Below, one piece after another: positions 15,428 to 23,000 of a stretch of 27,192 nucleotides of DNA. How positions within the stretch are numbered: the stretch's first letter is position 1; each line of letters begins with the position of its first letter. This stretch comes from Candidatus Methanocomedens sp. (GTDB lineage: Archaea; Halobacteriota; Methanosarcinia; Methanosarcinales; Methanocomedenaceae), in the NCBI GenBank assembly GCA_013374385.1, contig QBUR01000192.1:1-27192 (forward strand). The letters run 5' to 3'. The position numbers and the translations under genes were made by a program. Under the pieces are notes generated by a model. The model worked only from the letters and a program-made list of their open reading frames with translations. It was not told where the DNA came from and ran no database searches.

Positions 15428-15826
15428 TCACACTATAATTGAAGCAACTGATGCGATCTTAGTATACCGCTCTGCAGCTTCCCTGGCCACCGGACCCTTA
15501 ATATCTGTTCCTTTTGGTATGCCTTCATCATCTGTGATAACCACAGCATTATCCTCAAAAGATACCCTGAGACCGTCCGGTCGCCTGAACTCTTTCTTCT
15601 GCCGAACTACGACAGCTTTCATTACCTGTTTGCGCATTTCTGGCGTGCCTTTCTTAACACTGACCACCAGCATGTCACCTATGCCACCCTTGGGTTGCCT
15701 GTTCTTGACACCACGATATTTCATCACAGATATGAGCTTTACCTGCCTGGCACCTGTATTATCCACGCAGTCAATCATTGCGCCAGCATTCAAGGCACGT
15801 GGTATATTTGCTTTCATACCCCTCAT
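15428..15826 (-). CDS. rpl14: 50S ribosomal protein L14 (uL14)
   Basis: Large-subunit protein at the subunit interface, 132 residues. It has the hallmark IDCVDNTGARQVKLISV, GDMLVVSVKKGTPEMRKQV, AVVVRQKKEFRRPDGLRVSF and the terminal KIASVASIIV. ATG at 15826 overlaps the S17 stop (ATGA) with GAGGTG 5 nt upstream. Confidence 0.97.
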   Translation of the reverse strand: MRGMKANIPRALNAGAMIDCVDNTGARQVKLISVMKYRGVKNRQPKGGIGDMLVVSVKKGTPEMRKQVMKAVVVRQKKEFRRPDGLRVSFEDNAVVITDDEGIPKGTDIKGPVAREAAERYTKIASVASIIV

Positions 15827-16146
15827 TTCGTCACCTCGATCACAACAAAAGTCTTAGTCTTGCTCAAAGGCCTGCATTCTGCAATCTTTACCTCATCTCC
15901 CTCTTTTGCATCAATGCATGGGGGGTTATGGGCATGAATCTTTGATTGTCTCTTCTCGAGTCGCTCATATTTTGTGATAAGCTTCTCGAAAACCCGTTTC
16001 ACTACAACTGTCTTATCCATTTTACTGGCCACTACCGACCCGGTAAAAACCTGGCCCCTTACGGGTAATGTACCATGGAATGGACAGTTGATGTCAGTGC
16101 ACTCCCCAGAGGGAGCTTCGACGTCCAGCCCTATATTTCGTGTCAT
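15823..16146 (-). CDS. rps17: 30S ribosomal protein S17 (uS17)
   Basis: Primary 16S rRNA-binding OB-fold protein, 107 residues, archaeal S11e-like form with the N-terminal NIGLDVEAPSGECTDINCPF segment. The OB-fold core reads GSVVASKMDKTVVVKRVFEK and GDEVKIAECRPLSKTKTFVV. ATG 16146 is chosen; TTGAGGT just upstream is the ribosome site, so the in-frame TTG at 16161 is not the start. Confidence 0.95.
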   Translation of the reverse strand: MTRNIGLDVEAPSGECTDINCPFHGTLPVRGQVFTGSVVASKMDKTVVVKRVFEKLITKYERLEKRQSKIHAHNPPCIDAKEGDEVKIAECRPLSKTKTFVVIEVTK

Positions 16147-16171
16147 TATTATATACCTCAATATTTGTATT

Positions 16172-16507
16172 TCAGAGATTTACTCTTCGCCTGATAGTTT
16201 TCTTGAACTTTGATTGAATGCGATTTTCGGGTTGTGAGAGCAATAAAGTTCCATCCACTTTTACCCACACATTTGTGTCTGGCAGGTAACGTCTACCATC
16301 ACTTGCGGGTATTGTGAACATGAATTGAGTATGGGACTTGGGCACAGTCTTAATGCGCCTGTCACCCACATCAATGCGTATTGTGTTTCTAGTTTCGTCA
16401 ATAACCTTTCCTCTAATTCCTATTTGAGCAGTGTTTGAGCAGTCCACCACCTCAGCCTCAAGCCCTATCAGTTCATGATGGATGAGGTTTTGGGGTGTAA
16501 TCTGCAT
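16172..16507 (-). CDS. rnp1: RNase P protein component 1 (Rpp29/Pop4)
   Basis: Archaeal RNase P subunit homologous to eukaryotic Rpp29, 111 residues; with Rpp21 it helps the catalytic RNA cleave 5' leaders from pre-tRNA. The Sm-like barrel is seen in LIHHELIGLEAEVVDCSN, GIRGKVIDETRNTIRIDVGD and the KTVPKSHTQFMFTI strand, with a C-terminal basic stretch SKFKKTIRRRVNL. Its place between L29 and S17 is standard in euryarchaea. GGAGGAA lies just before ATG 16507. Confidence 0.93.
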   Translation of the reverse strand: MQITPQNLIHHELIGLEAEVVDCSNTAQIGIRGKVIDETRNTIRIDVGDRRIKTVPKSHTQFMFTIPASDGRRYLPDTNVWVKVDGTLLLSQPENRIQSKFKKTIRRRVNL

Positions 16508-16520
16508 ATATTTCCTCCGA

Positions 16521-16721
16521 TTATTTTCCTATTTCTGTTTGTATTGTTTTAATCCTTGCAATGGTCCTGCGTATCTCGCCAATGCGACCCGGATTTTCAG
16601 GTGCACCGCCAGCCGATGCAATAGCACGCTCTCTTATGAGTTCAGCGTTAAGAGTATCCAGTTCATCCAGTCTCTCCTCACGACTCATATTCTGTATCTC
16701 ATCCACTTGCAGTATGGTCAT
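16521..16721 (-). CDS. rpl29: 50S ribosomal protein L29 (uL29)
   Basis: A 66-residue helical-hairpin protein near the peptide exit tunnel, where it contributes to SRP docking. It reads LQVDEIQNMSREERLDELDT, then ELIRERAIASAGGAPENPGR and the second helix IGEIRRTIARIKTIQTEI. The ATG overlaps the S3 stop by 1 nt. Confidence 0.96.
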   Translation of the reverse strand: MTILQVDEIQNMSREERLDELDTLNAELIRERAIASAGGAPENPGRIGEIRRTIARIKTIQTEIGK

Positions 16722-17731
16722 TACTCATCATCCCCTTCGACCTTATGCATTCTTTTGGACGGATGCCAGTAATCATAGCCTTCGTGCTTGTGTTCTTCAA
16801 CACCGTTGTTGTCGCGCATCTGTTCATTAACCGCTGTTTCACCCTCTGGCTGTGCGACAGTTTCAACCGCTGTTTCGACTGGTGCCTCGTTGGTCACTTT
16901 AGTTTCTTCCGTGGGCTTTGCTTCGGGTTGTGCTTCAACAACATCTTCTGGTTTGGCAGCTGCAGGTGTATCGTGTGGTCTGGACATTGGATGCCAATCC
17001 ATGTTGTCATGCCTGTGCTCCCAGACACTACCGACCTGTCTAAGATTGGCCATCTTAGCCTCCTTTTTATCAGGAGCTTTTTCGACAACCTCTTTGATGC
17101 CTTCCTTTACCTTAGGTTCAGCAACTTCAGGGGCCGTCTCTTTTAGCATATGGAACTTGCCGGGAAGTACGGTGCCCGGGGGTACGATGCGTACACTGCA
17201 ACCAATAGCACCTAATTTCTTCACTGCCATGGCATAACCCGAATCCACAAGTTCCTCAGCAGGCTTGCCTGCATGTTTAATGTAACCTTCAACCATCTTG
17301 GAAACCCTTGACCGAGGGCCGGTAAGTTTTCCAGATATTACAATCTGGCAACCCAGTGCTCCGGAATCCATGATACGGCTCAGCATATTATGCCCCGCTT
17401 TCCTGAAATACCATCCTCTCTCAAGAGCATTTGCCAGGCGGTTTGCCATCATCTGTGCATTGAGTTCAGGTACTTTTACTTCCTGCACCTCAATCTGTGG
17501 ATTGTCCACATTGAAAATATATGACATGTCCCTGGTCAAGCGCTGTATGGTCTTACCACCTTTACCTATGACCATTCCTGGTTTCTCTGCTAACAGAGTT
17601 ATCTGAGTGCCCATGGGTGTACGGTTCATGACCATTCCACCGTATCCGGCACGTTCGAGTTGTTTGGTGAAATACTCGTTGATCCTTGCCTTGGTCAGGC
17701 CGTCCTGTACGAACTTTCTCTCAATTCCCAT
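16721..17731 (-). CDS. rps3: 30S ribosomal protein S3 (uS3) with long His-rich tail
   Basis: mRNA-entry protein of the small subunit, 336 residues. The KH domain has VIGKGGKT at residues 54-61; the C-terminal globular domain ends near GTVLPGKFHML (about residue 195). A ~140-residue tail follows, which is long for the family. It is rich in Ala, Glu, Pro and Val and contains a motif twice: EHRHDNMDWHPMSRPH (238-253) and EHKHEGYDYWHPSKRMH (313-329). ATG 17731 follows GGAGGTG; the in-frame GTG at 17737 is too close to it. The start lies inside the end of L22. Confidence 0.95.
   Translation of the reverse strand: MGIERKFVQDGLTKARINEYFTKQLERAGYGGMVMNRTPMGTQITLLAEKPGMVIGKGGKTIQRLTRDMSYIFNVDNPQIEVQEVKVPELNAQMMANRLANALERGWYFRKAGHNMLSRIMDSGALGCQIVISGKLTGPRSRVSKMVEGYIKHAGKPAEELVDSGYAMAVKKLGAIGCSVRIVPPGTVLPGKFHMLKETAPEVAEPKVKEGIKEVVEKAPDKKEAKMANLRQVGSVWEHRHDNMDWHPMSRPHDTPAAAKPEDVVEAQPEAKPTEETKVTNEAPVETAVETVAQPEGETAVNEQMRDNNGVEEHKHEGYDYWHPSKRMHKVEGDDE
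16745..16795 (-). repeat. Second copy of His/Trp motif in the S3 tail
   Basis: Encodes EHKHEGYDYWHPSKRMH, close to the extreme C-terminus of S3. It shares EH-basic-H, D, WHP, R and a terminal H with the first copy at 16973-17020, and carries one extra residue. Confidence 0.7.
16973..17020 (-). repeat. First copy of His/Trp motif in the S3 tail
   Basis: Encodes EHRHDNMDWHPMSRPH. The copies are separated by about 60 residues of Ala/Glu/Pro/Thr-rich linker, so they look like two small ligand-binding or metal-binding units on a flexible tether. Confidence 0.7.
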
Positions 17732-18188
17732 GTTCACGCACCTCCTGGAGTACTACTTCTATGTTCACTGTCTCTGTGTTCTTAGGTGAAGAGCTACCCC
17801 GTGCCCTGGCCCTGTAACCATGTATCACACGTCCTTGCTTGGTTGAAATGTGACTGATCTTCATACGCTGTGGGTCTAGCCCCTTATATTCAGCGTTAGC
17901 CTCTGCATTTACCAGAATCTTTATAAATTCTTTAGCAGCTTTTTGGGGGTACCTGCCAGCGGCCATGGGACCCTTGCGGTGCCCCATACCGTCATTGTGT
18001 CGCTTAAACGGTACTGCCTGTTTTAGAGCAGCCACTTCCCCAAGATAGTCCCTTGCACGCTCGGTCTTCATACCCTTGATGGCCCTGCATATCTCCCTGG
18101 AATGCCTGGGTGAGATATGTAATTCATGACCCATTGCAGTGGATGTAGTTTCCGGGTCTGTCTGAACTGAATATTGAATTCTTGACAT
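17721..18188 (-). CDS. rpl22: 50S ribosomal protein L22 (uL22)
   Basis: Exit-tunnel protein, 155 residues, archaeal L17e-like form. It shows GHELHISPRHSREICRAIKG, RYPQKAAKEFIKILVNAEAN and the C-terminal beta hairpin region THE-type ISTKQGRVIHGYRARARGSS that lines the tunnel. ATG at 18188 lies 13 nt after the S19 stop. Confidence 0.96.
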   Translation of the reverse strand: MSRIQYSVQTDPETTSTAMGHELHISPRHSREICRAIKGMKTERARDYLGEVAALKQAVPFKRHNDGMGHRKGPMAAGRYPQKAAKEFIKILVNAEANAEYKGLDPQRMKISHISTKQGRVIHGYRARARGSSSPKNTETVNIEVVLQEVREHGN

Positions 18189-18201
18189 CCTTTTTCCTCC
18201 A

Positions 18202-18615
18202 TCACTTCAAGGGTACGAACTTGCTGGACTTGGTAGCACCAACACCGGCTGAACCGTGGCTCACGCGCCTACGGGTCATGGAATACTCCCCGAAATAGTG
18301 CCCCATCATCTCTGGCATGACCTCGACCTTCTCGAAGCTCTTACCATTATATATCTCCAGATTGAGACCTACCATGTCGGGAAATATGAGCATATCCCTT
18401 CTATGCGTCCTGACGGTGGTCTCACCATCCTTGACCTTCTGCATTATCTTTTTATGTTCATCGCTAAGCCCGCGTTTTATAGTCCTGCGCTGTCTTGCAG
18501 GTATCATTTGGGAAAACTCTTCAGTGCTTAATGTCTTAAGCTCATCAACGGTCTTTCCGCGATAAGTATATTCACCTTTTCTCTTTGGGAGTTTGGTGGA
18601 TGTTTTCTTTGCCAT
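18202..18615 (-). CDS. rps19: 30S ribosomal protein S19 (uS19)
   Basis: Small-subunit head protein, 137 residues, archaeal S15e-like. Seen are EYTYRGKTVDELKTLSTEEF, PARQRRTIKRGLSDEH, RRDMLIFPDMVGLNLEIYNG and the signature MMGHYFGEYSMTRRRVSHGS. It starts 6 nt after the L2 stop. Confidence 0.96.
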   Translation of the reverse strand: MAKKTSTKLPKRKGEYTYRGKTVDELKTLSTEEFSQMIPARQRRTIKRGLSDEHKKIMQKVKDGETTVRTHRRDMLIFPDMVGLNLEIYNGKSFEKVEVMPEMMGHYFGEYSMTRRRVSHGSAGVGATKSSKFVPLK

Positions 18616-18621
18616 ACCTTC

Positions 18622-19335
18622 TCACCTCTTTCCTGTTCGCTTTGCAGCTATCGAACCGACCTTTCGGCCCGGTGGTGCTCTTCTACTCACTGTCGTGGGT
18701 CTTCCCGGATGCTGCCATCCTCCGCCACCAAATGGGTGGTTTATTGCGTTCATTGCAACACCACGTACCCGGGGATATTTTGCAGCCCTTGTTTTCAGCT
18801 TATGATATTTCTTTCCAGCTTTAACAAATGGTTTATCGGTCCTGCCACCGCCAGCCACCACACCGATGGTAGCCTTGCACAGTGGGCTCAACCATTTCAT
18901 CTCACCACTTGGAAGCTGCACTACACTCTTGCCCACATCATGAGCGACAAGCACAGCATATACACCGCTTGAGCGGGCGAACTGTCCGCCGTCTCCCGGT
19001 TTATTTTCAATGTTACATACCAGCACACCTTCAGGTATCTCTCCCAGAGGCAATGTATTACCTGCCTTGACCTCGGCAGATATCCCGCAGGAAATCTGCT
19101 GTCCGACTGCAATACCTTCAGGGACGAGTATCAGTCGTTCTTCCCCGTTATCCAGTTTCACCCTCGCAATGGGGGCAGATCTGGCAGTGTCATGCAGAAT
19201 CTCGATGACATCTCCAGTGACTGTTTGGTCTTTGTCTACCTTAATGTGTTTAAGTTCAGCTTTGAACCTGTGGGAGGGTGCCCGGTACGTGGGTGTCCCT
19301 TTTCCTCGGTTCTGTGAGATAATTCTCTTTCCCAT
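18622..19335 (-). CDS. rpl2: 50S ribosomal protein L2 (uL2)
   Basis: Core protein of the peptidyl-transferase region, 237 residues. It has the start GKRIISQNRGKGTPTYRAPS, the OB/SH3-like domains (DVIEILHDTARSAPIARVKL; VLVAHDVGKSVVQLPSGEMK) and the active-site loop VAMNAINHPFGGGGWQHPGR carrying the conserved histidine. ATG 19335 follows GAGAGGTG; the in-frame GTG at 19344 lies inside the site. Confidence 0.97.
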   Translation of the reverse strand: MGKRIISQNRGKGTPTYRAPSHRFKAELKHIKVDKDQTVTGDVIEILHDTARSAPIARVKLDNGEERLILVPEGIAVGQQISCGISAEVKAGNTLPLGEIPEGVLVCNIENKPGDGGQFARSSGVYAVLVAHDVGKSVVQLPSGEMKWLSPLCKATIGVVAGGGRTDKPFVKAGKKYHKLKTRAAKYPRVRGVAMNAINHPFGGGGWQHPGRPTTVSRRAPPGRKVGSIAAKRTGKR

Positions 19336-19350
19336 ACCTTTCACCTCTCC

Positions 19351-19602
19351 TTAGAATATACCAAGTTTTGAGGCCAACTCACCAGCAGTAGTGTCACCTT
19401 CAAAGCTGACGATGGCCTTTTTCTTGCCTTTCATGGTTATCATGGTATTCACGCTAATAATGGGGATGTTGTAGAGTTTTTCTATCTCCCGCTTTATCTG
19501 TCCCTTGGTAGCGTTAATGTCCACTATGAACTGCAACTTATTGTTGTCCTCGATATGATAGGTCGCCTTTTCTGTGACAAAGGGATGTTTGATGGCAGAC
19601 AT
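19351..19602 (-). CDS. rpl23: 50S ribosomal protein L23 (uL23)
   Basis: Exit-tunnel rim protein and docking point for SRP, 83 residues, archaeal short form. It begins IKHPFVTEKATYHIEDNNKL and shows QFIVDINATKGQIKREIEKL then VNTMITMKGKKKAIVSF. The start codon directly abuts the L4 stop. Confidence 0.96.
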   Translation of the reverse strand: MSAIKHPFVTEKATYHIEDNNKLQFIVDINATKGQIKREIEKLYNIPIISVNTMITMKGKKKAIVSFEGDTTAGELASKLGIF

Positions 19603-20361
19603 CTACGCCACCCTCCCCAGTGCCTGTATGGCAGATTCTGTCCAGATGGCCAACCTGCCTGCATGGGTTCCCGGTGCCAGCAGTTCTGCGTTCAGCCTGT
19701 TAACCATTACCACATCCACTCCAGGCAAATTCCGTGCTGCCCGTACGATGCCGTTATCCTGGCCCACAATTATGAGCACGCTCTTAGGTCTCTTGTACTT
19801 GCGACCGCGTCTCTTGCCGCCGCCTGCCCTGATGTGCTTGCCGTTCTTGGCACGCATGACATCCTCGAACACATTGATAGTTTCCATGAAGCCTATAACG
19901 TCTTTTGTGGTCTGGACATCCTGGAACTCATCCACAGCAACTATGGGCAGTTCTGCATCGAACTTGTGCCCGCGCTGCTTTGTCAGTTCAACATTGCCAG
20001 TGGCCGCTATTGCCGAATTAATGGCTTTTAAGCGTTCTTTCTTATTGATCTTCTCAGAGTAATCTTTCTCCAACTTTGGTGGATGGGCTCTCCTGCCACC
20101 TCTTGCCTGGCATATCCGGGCAACCCTGTTGCCGTTCTTTATCCTTGGCACCCTGGCAGAACCTCTGCCTGGACCAGCATTATCTGCTGAAGTCTGCATA
20201 CCGGCATAAGGGGTAGGACCGTAAACCTGTAACCTGTTAGCCTGAGCCGCCAATACTGCTCTTTTAATCAGGTCCGGCCTGTAGCTCTCATTAAATACTT
20301 CAGGGAGCTCAATTTCACCTTTTTGTGCCCCTGTTAAATCCATGATTTTTGCCTTGCTCAT
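19603..20361 (-). CDS. rpl4: 50S ribosomal protein L4 (uL4)
   Basis: Early-assembly large-subunit protein, 252 residues. It shows ELPEVFNESYRPDLIKRAVL, the tunnel-reaching loop GPGRGSARVPRIKNGNRVAR and the globular C-terminal part with GGGKRRGRKYKRPKSVLIIV. ATG 20361 has GGTGAG upstream; a second Met six codons on could also start translation. Archaeal L4 can act as an autogenous regulator in some species, but nothing here shows it. Confidence 0.95.
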   Translation of the reverse strand: MSKAKIMDLTGAQKGEIELPEVFNESYRPDLIKRAVLAAQANRLQVYGPTPYAGMQTSADNAGPGRGSARVPRIKNGNRVARICQARGGRRAHPPKLEKDYSEKINKKERLKAINSAIAATGNVELTKQRGHKFDAELPIVAVDEFQDVQTTKDVIGFMETINVFEDVMRAKNGKHIRAGGGKRRGRKYKRPKSVLIIVGQDNGIVRAARNLPGVDVVMVNRLNAELLAPGTHAGRLAIWTESAIQALGRVA

Positions 20362-20366
20362 TTATC

Positions 20367-21383
20367 TCACCCCTGTTTCGACTCCACACTGATATGTGAA
20401 ATCTGTGGCATACCTGTATTCTTGATCTTAGCCCTGATTGCTGGTCTTAACCTGATAAGACGCTTTTTAGGACCAGGCACACTGCCCTTGATGAGCAGAT
20501 ATTCGCCATTCACTTCTCCATAATTCAAAAACCCGCCTGCAGGAGTTACTTCTTCACCTTTCTCACCGATCTTGAGGATACGTTTATTATATTCTGTCCT
20601 CTGGTGATAGCCGGTCTGACCCAGTTGAGGTACCCTCCAGCTTACCCTGGATGGATTCCAGGGTCCGAGTGTACCTATCTGCCTGAGACTTCCCTGCCTG
20701 CTGTGCTTGCCTTTCATCAAATTAATATGCCATCTTTTAACAGGCCCCTGTGTGCCTTTGCCAATAGTGATGGCAGAGGTGTCCACAATATCGCCTGAGT
20801 TAAAAACGTCAGAAACAGTTACCGATTTACCAAGGATAGATTTGGCATATTCAAGCCTTGCTGCAACGTCTCCGCCAACAATCCTGTTCTCCATCACATC
20901 AGGTTTTTTCTTTGCTAACCCTGATATCTGGGATGGTAGTGTATAAGTAATTACGTGAATATTTTCCACCCTTCCCTCTTCTACCAGTTTATCTATACTG
21001 GCAAGAGCTTTGTCCGGTTTGGCTTTCTTTGGCCTGACCATTTTTCGATCCAGTGTTGGGTCAAGTTCGTTGGATAGAGCTTCACCCAGTATCTTTGTGC
21101 CATAGGGTCCTTTCTTGCCATACACCCTAATAGCTGCAATCTTCATGGCAGGTACTTCAAGCACCGTTACTGGCACTGATATTTCCATACCTGCTGTAAG
21201 GCTTTTCGGCTTATCATCCATCATTATCACATGGCTCATGCCGACCTTGTACCCTGCAAAACCGCCCATTTTGGGTTCTCCATCACTTTCGGACCATGAT
21301 CTTATCGTAGGTACCTGACTCTTTGCCCTTTTTCTGGGACTGAATGCCAGGGAACCTCGCCTTGGTCTGTGTACGTTTGCCAT
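20367..21383 (-). CDS. rpl3: 50S ribosomal protein L3 (uL3)
   Basis: Large-subunit assembly initiator, 338 residues, the archaeal/eukaryotic length. It shows HRPRRGSLAFSPRKRAKSQV, GFAGYKVGMSHVIMMDDKP, the basic tip that reaches the catalytic centre (GPVKRWHINLMKGKHSRQGS, RQIGTLGPWNPSRVSW) and LIKGSVPGPKKRLIRLRPAI. A near-perfect AAGGAGGT precedes ATG 21383. A TATA-like element at 21411-21422 suggests a second promoter here. Confidence 0.97.
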   Translation of the reverse strand: MANVHRPRRGSLAFSPRKRAKSQVPTIRSWSESDGEPKMGGFAGYKVGMSHVIMMDDKPKSLTAGMEISVPVTVLEVPAMKIAAIRVYGKKGPYGTKILGEALSNELDPTLDRKMVRPKKAKPDKALASIDKLVEEGRVENIHVITYTLPSQISGLAKKKPDVMENRIVGGDVAARLEYAKSILGKSVTVSDVFNSGDIVDTSAITIGKGTQGPVKRWHINLMKGKHSRQGSLRQIGTLGPWNPSRVSWRVPQLGQTGYHQRTEYNKRILKIGEKGEEVTPAGGFLNYGEVNGEYLLIKGSVPGPKKRLIRLRPAIRAKIKNTGMPQISHISVESKQG

Positions 21384-21410
21384 TGTTTACCTCCTTAATC
21401 TCCTGGAATA

Positions 21411-21422
21411 TGCTTTATATCG
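21411..21422 (-). promoter_or_regulatory. Putative TATA box upstream of rpl3
   Basis: The minus strand reads CGATATAAAGCA, about 33 nt before the L3 ATG. This is a good distance for an archaeal TATA box and would give a short leader carrying GGAGGT. It would let the ribosomal genes be transcribed without the SPOUT gene. Confidence 0.5.
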
Positions 21423-21448
21423 CGATTTATTTCCGCCGCAACCTTACC

Positions 21449-22342
21449 TTACCTGACCAGGTTCAGCATTGACAGTGTGGCCCACACGGCTTCTTCTGTC
21501 CTTACGGTTGCTGTACCCTGTCCGGGTACGGTATTCAGTGTTTCACACTGATATTTTGAGAGGTCTGTACCCTCTCTTGCTAATATGGACTCCACGCCCT
21601 GTTTGGGTGAACCGAATACCACAACAGTATATGACTTTAACCTCGCTTGCTTGCCTAATTCCTCGAGGAACGGGGTATCAAGTACCCGGCCTTCCCGTGA
21701 GGTGGCCAATATCAGGGCATCCTGTCCGGATATTCTATCCAGTGCCCCTGCAAGGCTGTCTTCAATTGCTGTCCGGTATCCCCAGTACACAGGGATATTG
21801 TCCGTTTCTACAAGTTCAACTTGTATCGGTCGTCGCGAAAAGATCCTGACATTAACACGTTCGCCCATTCGCACCTTCCCTGAGGAAGGTTTGAGGGGAA
21901 CCGGGCTATCTACACCGATATCGACCCATGTGATTGTGTCAGATCCGACTTTTGTCTCGCTCTTCTTAGGTCCTGGGACCACGACCCCAACGCGGAATTC
22001 TCCATCAGTGAGGTCAGATGATTTTGATGCTATTGGATGATGTGCTGTACGCAGCGGAGGTAATATTCCGGCGTACTTCAGCTCCTTCCGGAGTGGAAAC
22101 AGGTGTTTGCGCAGATACTGGGGGGTTTCTGCATACCGCAGCAGCAAATCTATAAACCTGCTGTCATCGAACTGCGAATCCCGGTAGATAATAATATTAC
22201 CGACCCGAAACACCGATGCCGCCCTCGCGATCTGGCCGACCTTGTATGCCCTTATTCTCTCATCCTTTGTCTCTGATGTCAGGGATGAAGGTATAAGTAT
22301 TGTCAGGTTTGACCGTGGTTTAACCGCTTGTGAAGGTATCAT
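21449..22342 (-). CDS. SPOUT-family putative RNA methyltransferase (DUF171/COG2106)
   Basis: A 297-residue archaeal protein of the DUF171 family, predicted RNA (uridine N3-type) methyltransferases with the knotted SPOUT fold. Seen are LTILIPSSLTSETKDERIRA at the start, GVVVPGPKKSETKVGSDTIT around an inserted OB-like beta domain (GERVNVRIFSRRPIQVELVE), and the C-terminal knot region VVVFGSPKQGVESILAR with TLNTVPGQGTATVRTEEAV. It is the first gene of the superoperon, immediately upstream of L3 as in many euryarchaea, which suggests rRNA modification coupled to ribosome synthesis. That target is inferred. Confidence 0.9.
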   Translation of the reverse strand: MIPSQAVKPRSNLTILIPSSLTSETKDERIRAYKVGQIARAASVFRVGNIIIYRDSQFDDSRFIDLLLRYAETPQYLRKHLFPLRKELKYAGILPPLRTAHHPIASKSSDLTDGEFRVGVVVPGPKKSETKVGSDTITWVDIGVDSPVPLKPSSGKVRMGERVNVRIFSRRPIQVELVETDNIPVYWGYRTAIEDSLAGALDRISGQDALILATSREGRVLDTPFLEELGKQARLKSYTVVVFGSPKQGVESILAREGTDLSKYQCETLNTVPGQGTATVRTEEAVWATLSMLNLVR

Positions 22343-22369
22343 CTATACTTTCCGCTTAGGATAAGAGTA

Positions 22370-22383
22370 GAGGTATATAAGTG
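22370..22383 (-). promoter_or_regulatory. Putative TATA box of the ribosomal superoperon
   Basis: The minus strand reads CTTATATACC after a purine-rich stretch that could be a BRE, about 34 nt before the SPOUT gene start. It gives a short leader of roughly 8 nt; no strong Shine-Dalgarno is seen, so a near-leaderless message is likely. Confidence 0.5.
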
Positions 22384-22403
22384 TTTGGCACACGGGCAGT
22401 AAT

Positions 22404-22420
22404 CTTATAACCTATAATAG
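22404..22420 (+). promoter_or_regulatory. Putative TATA element for the zinc-ribbon-like/DUF1805 genes
   Basis: CTTATAACC followed by CTATAATAG lies about 30-40 nt before ATG 22446, with GAGGT at 22434-22438 as the ribosome site. Together with the minus-strand TATA at 22370-22383 this makes a divergent promoter region of about 100 bp. Confidence 0.4.
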
Positions 22421-22445
22421 AATTCTGTTAATTGAGGTAATTAAT

Positions 22446-22598
22446 ATGTGTTTTGTTGATTCGAGTACTGCTGATAGTGTTGACATGAGTGGCGCGGCTA
22501 TGTCAGGTTATGAATGTAATGCTTGCGGTAATAAATTCAAGGGTATGGGCTCCAAACTGTCCTGTCCAACCGCCAGTCCACTGACCTTAAGAAGATAG
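22446..22598 (+). CDS. Small zinc-ribbon-like protein (incomplete Cys set)
   Basis: A 50-residue gene that begins MCFVDSSTAD and ends LTLRR. The core YECNACGNKFKG supplies C-x2-C (C23, C26); a second knuckle reads SCPTASP, where a zinc ribbon would have C-P-x-C. The fourth ligand is therefore Ala43 rather than Cys; Cys2 might substitute. GAGGT precedes the ATG, and the DUF1805 gene starts 7 nt after the stop, so the two look translationally linked. I do not recognise a named family; the protein could bind nucleic acid or a partner protein, by analogy with other tiny zinc ribbons. Confidence 0.7.
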   Translation: MCFVDSSTADSVDMSGAAMSGYECNACGNKFKGMGSKLSCPTASPLTLRR

Positions 22599-22605
22599 AT
22601 TAAAT

Positions 22606-22893
22606 ATGCTCATCGAACCCATTAAACTTGAAAATGGCACCGCTGTAGGATTAAAAATGGATATGGAACATGCTCCATTACTGGTCATTAAGGCACCGAA
22701 AGGTTTTGTCATGTGCGGTTACCTGAACATTGATACAGCCCAGCGGCTGGATGACGTGGCCGTAAAAGTAACAGGTGTTGGCAGTTTTGATGATGTACTG
22801 GCAGCCACTGTGGTAGAATCCACAACAGCCGCACAAAACTTAGGAATTCAAGAAGGAATGACCGGACAGGCAGCACTGGAACTCATGTTTTAG
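22606..22893 (+). CDS. DUF1805 family protein (YunC-like)
   Basis: A 95-residue protein of the DUF1805/COG3377 family, related to Bacillus YunC; function unknown. It shows the family pattern of beta strands PLLVIKAPKGFVMCGYLNI, a short helix (AQRLDDVAVKV), then the conserved GVGSFDDVLAATVVESTT and a final helix with GMTGQAALELM. One cysteine sits in the VMCGYLN strand. No membrane span or signal. It pairs with the zinc-ribbon-like gene just upstream. Confidence 0.88.
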   Translation: MLIEPIKLENGTAVGLKMDMEHAPLLVIKAPKGFVMCGYLNIDTAQRLDDVAVKVTGVGSFDDVLAATVVESTTAAQNLGIQEGMTGQAALELMF

Positions 22894-22956
22894 CAGCTGC
22901 CGTTTACAAAATCAATCATTATGGATGGAAGTAATAGCTTTATCTTATAGCTATAC

Positions 22957-22973
22957 CCGCAGCTCTGCTGCGG
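22957..22973. terminator. GC-rich hairpin between convergent genes
   Basis: CCGCAGC, loop TCT, GCTGCGG forms a 7-bp stem. It lies between the DUF1805 stop (plus) and the ABCE1 stop (minus). No T run follows directly, so a terminator role is tentative. Confidence 0.4.
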
Positions 22974-23000
22974 TTGGATGTGCCGTCGCAACTTTTGACT

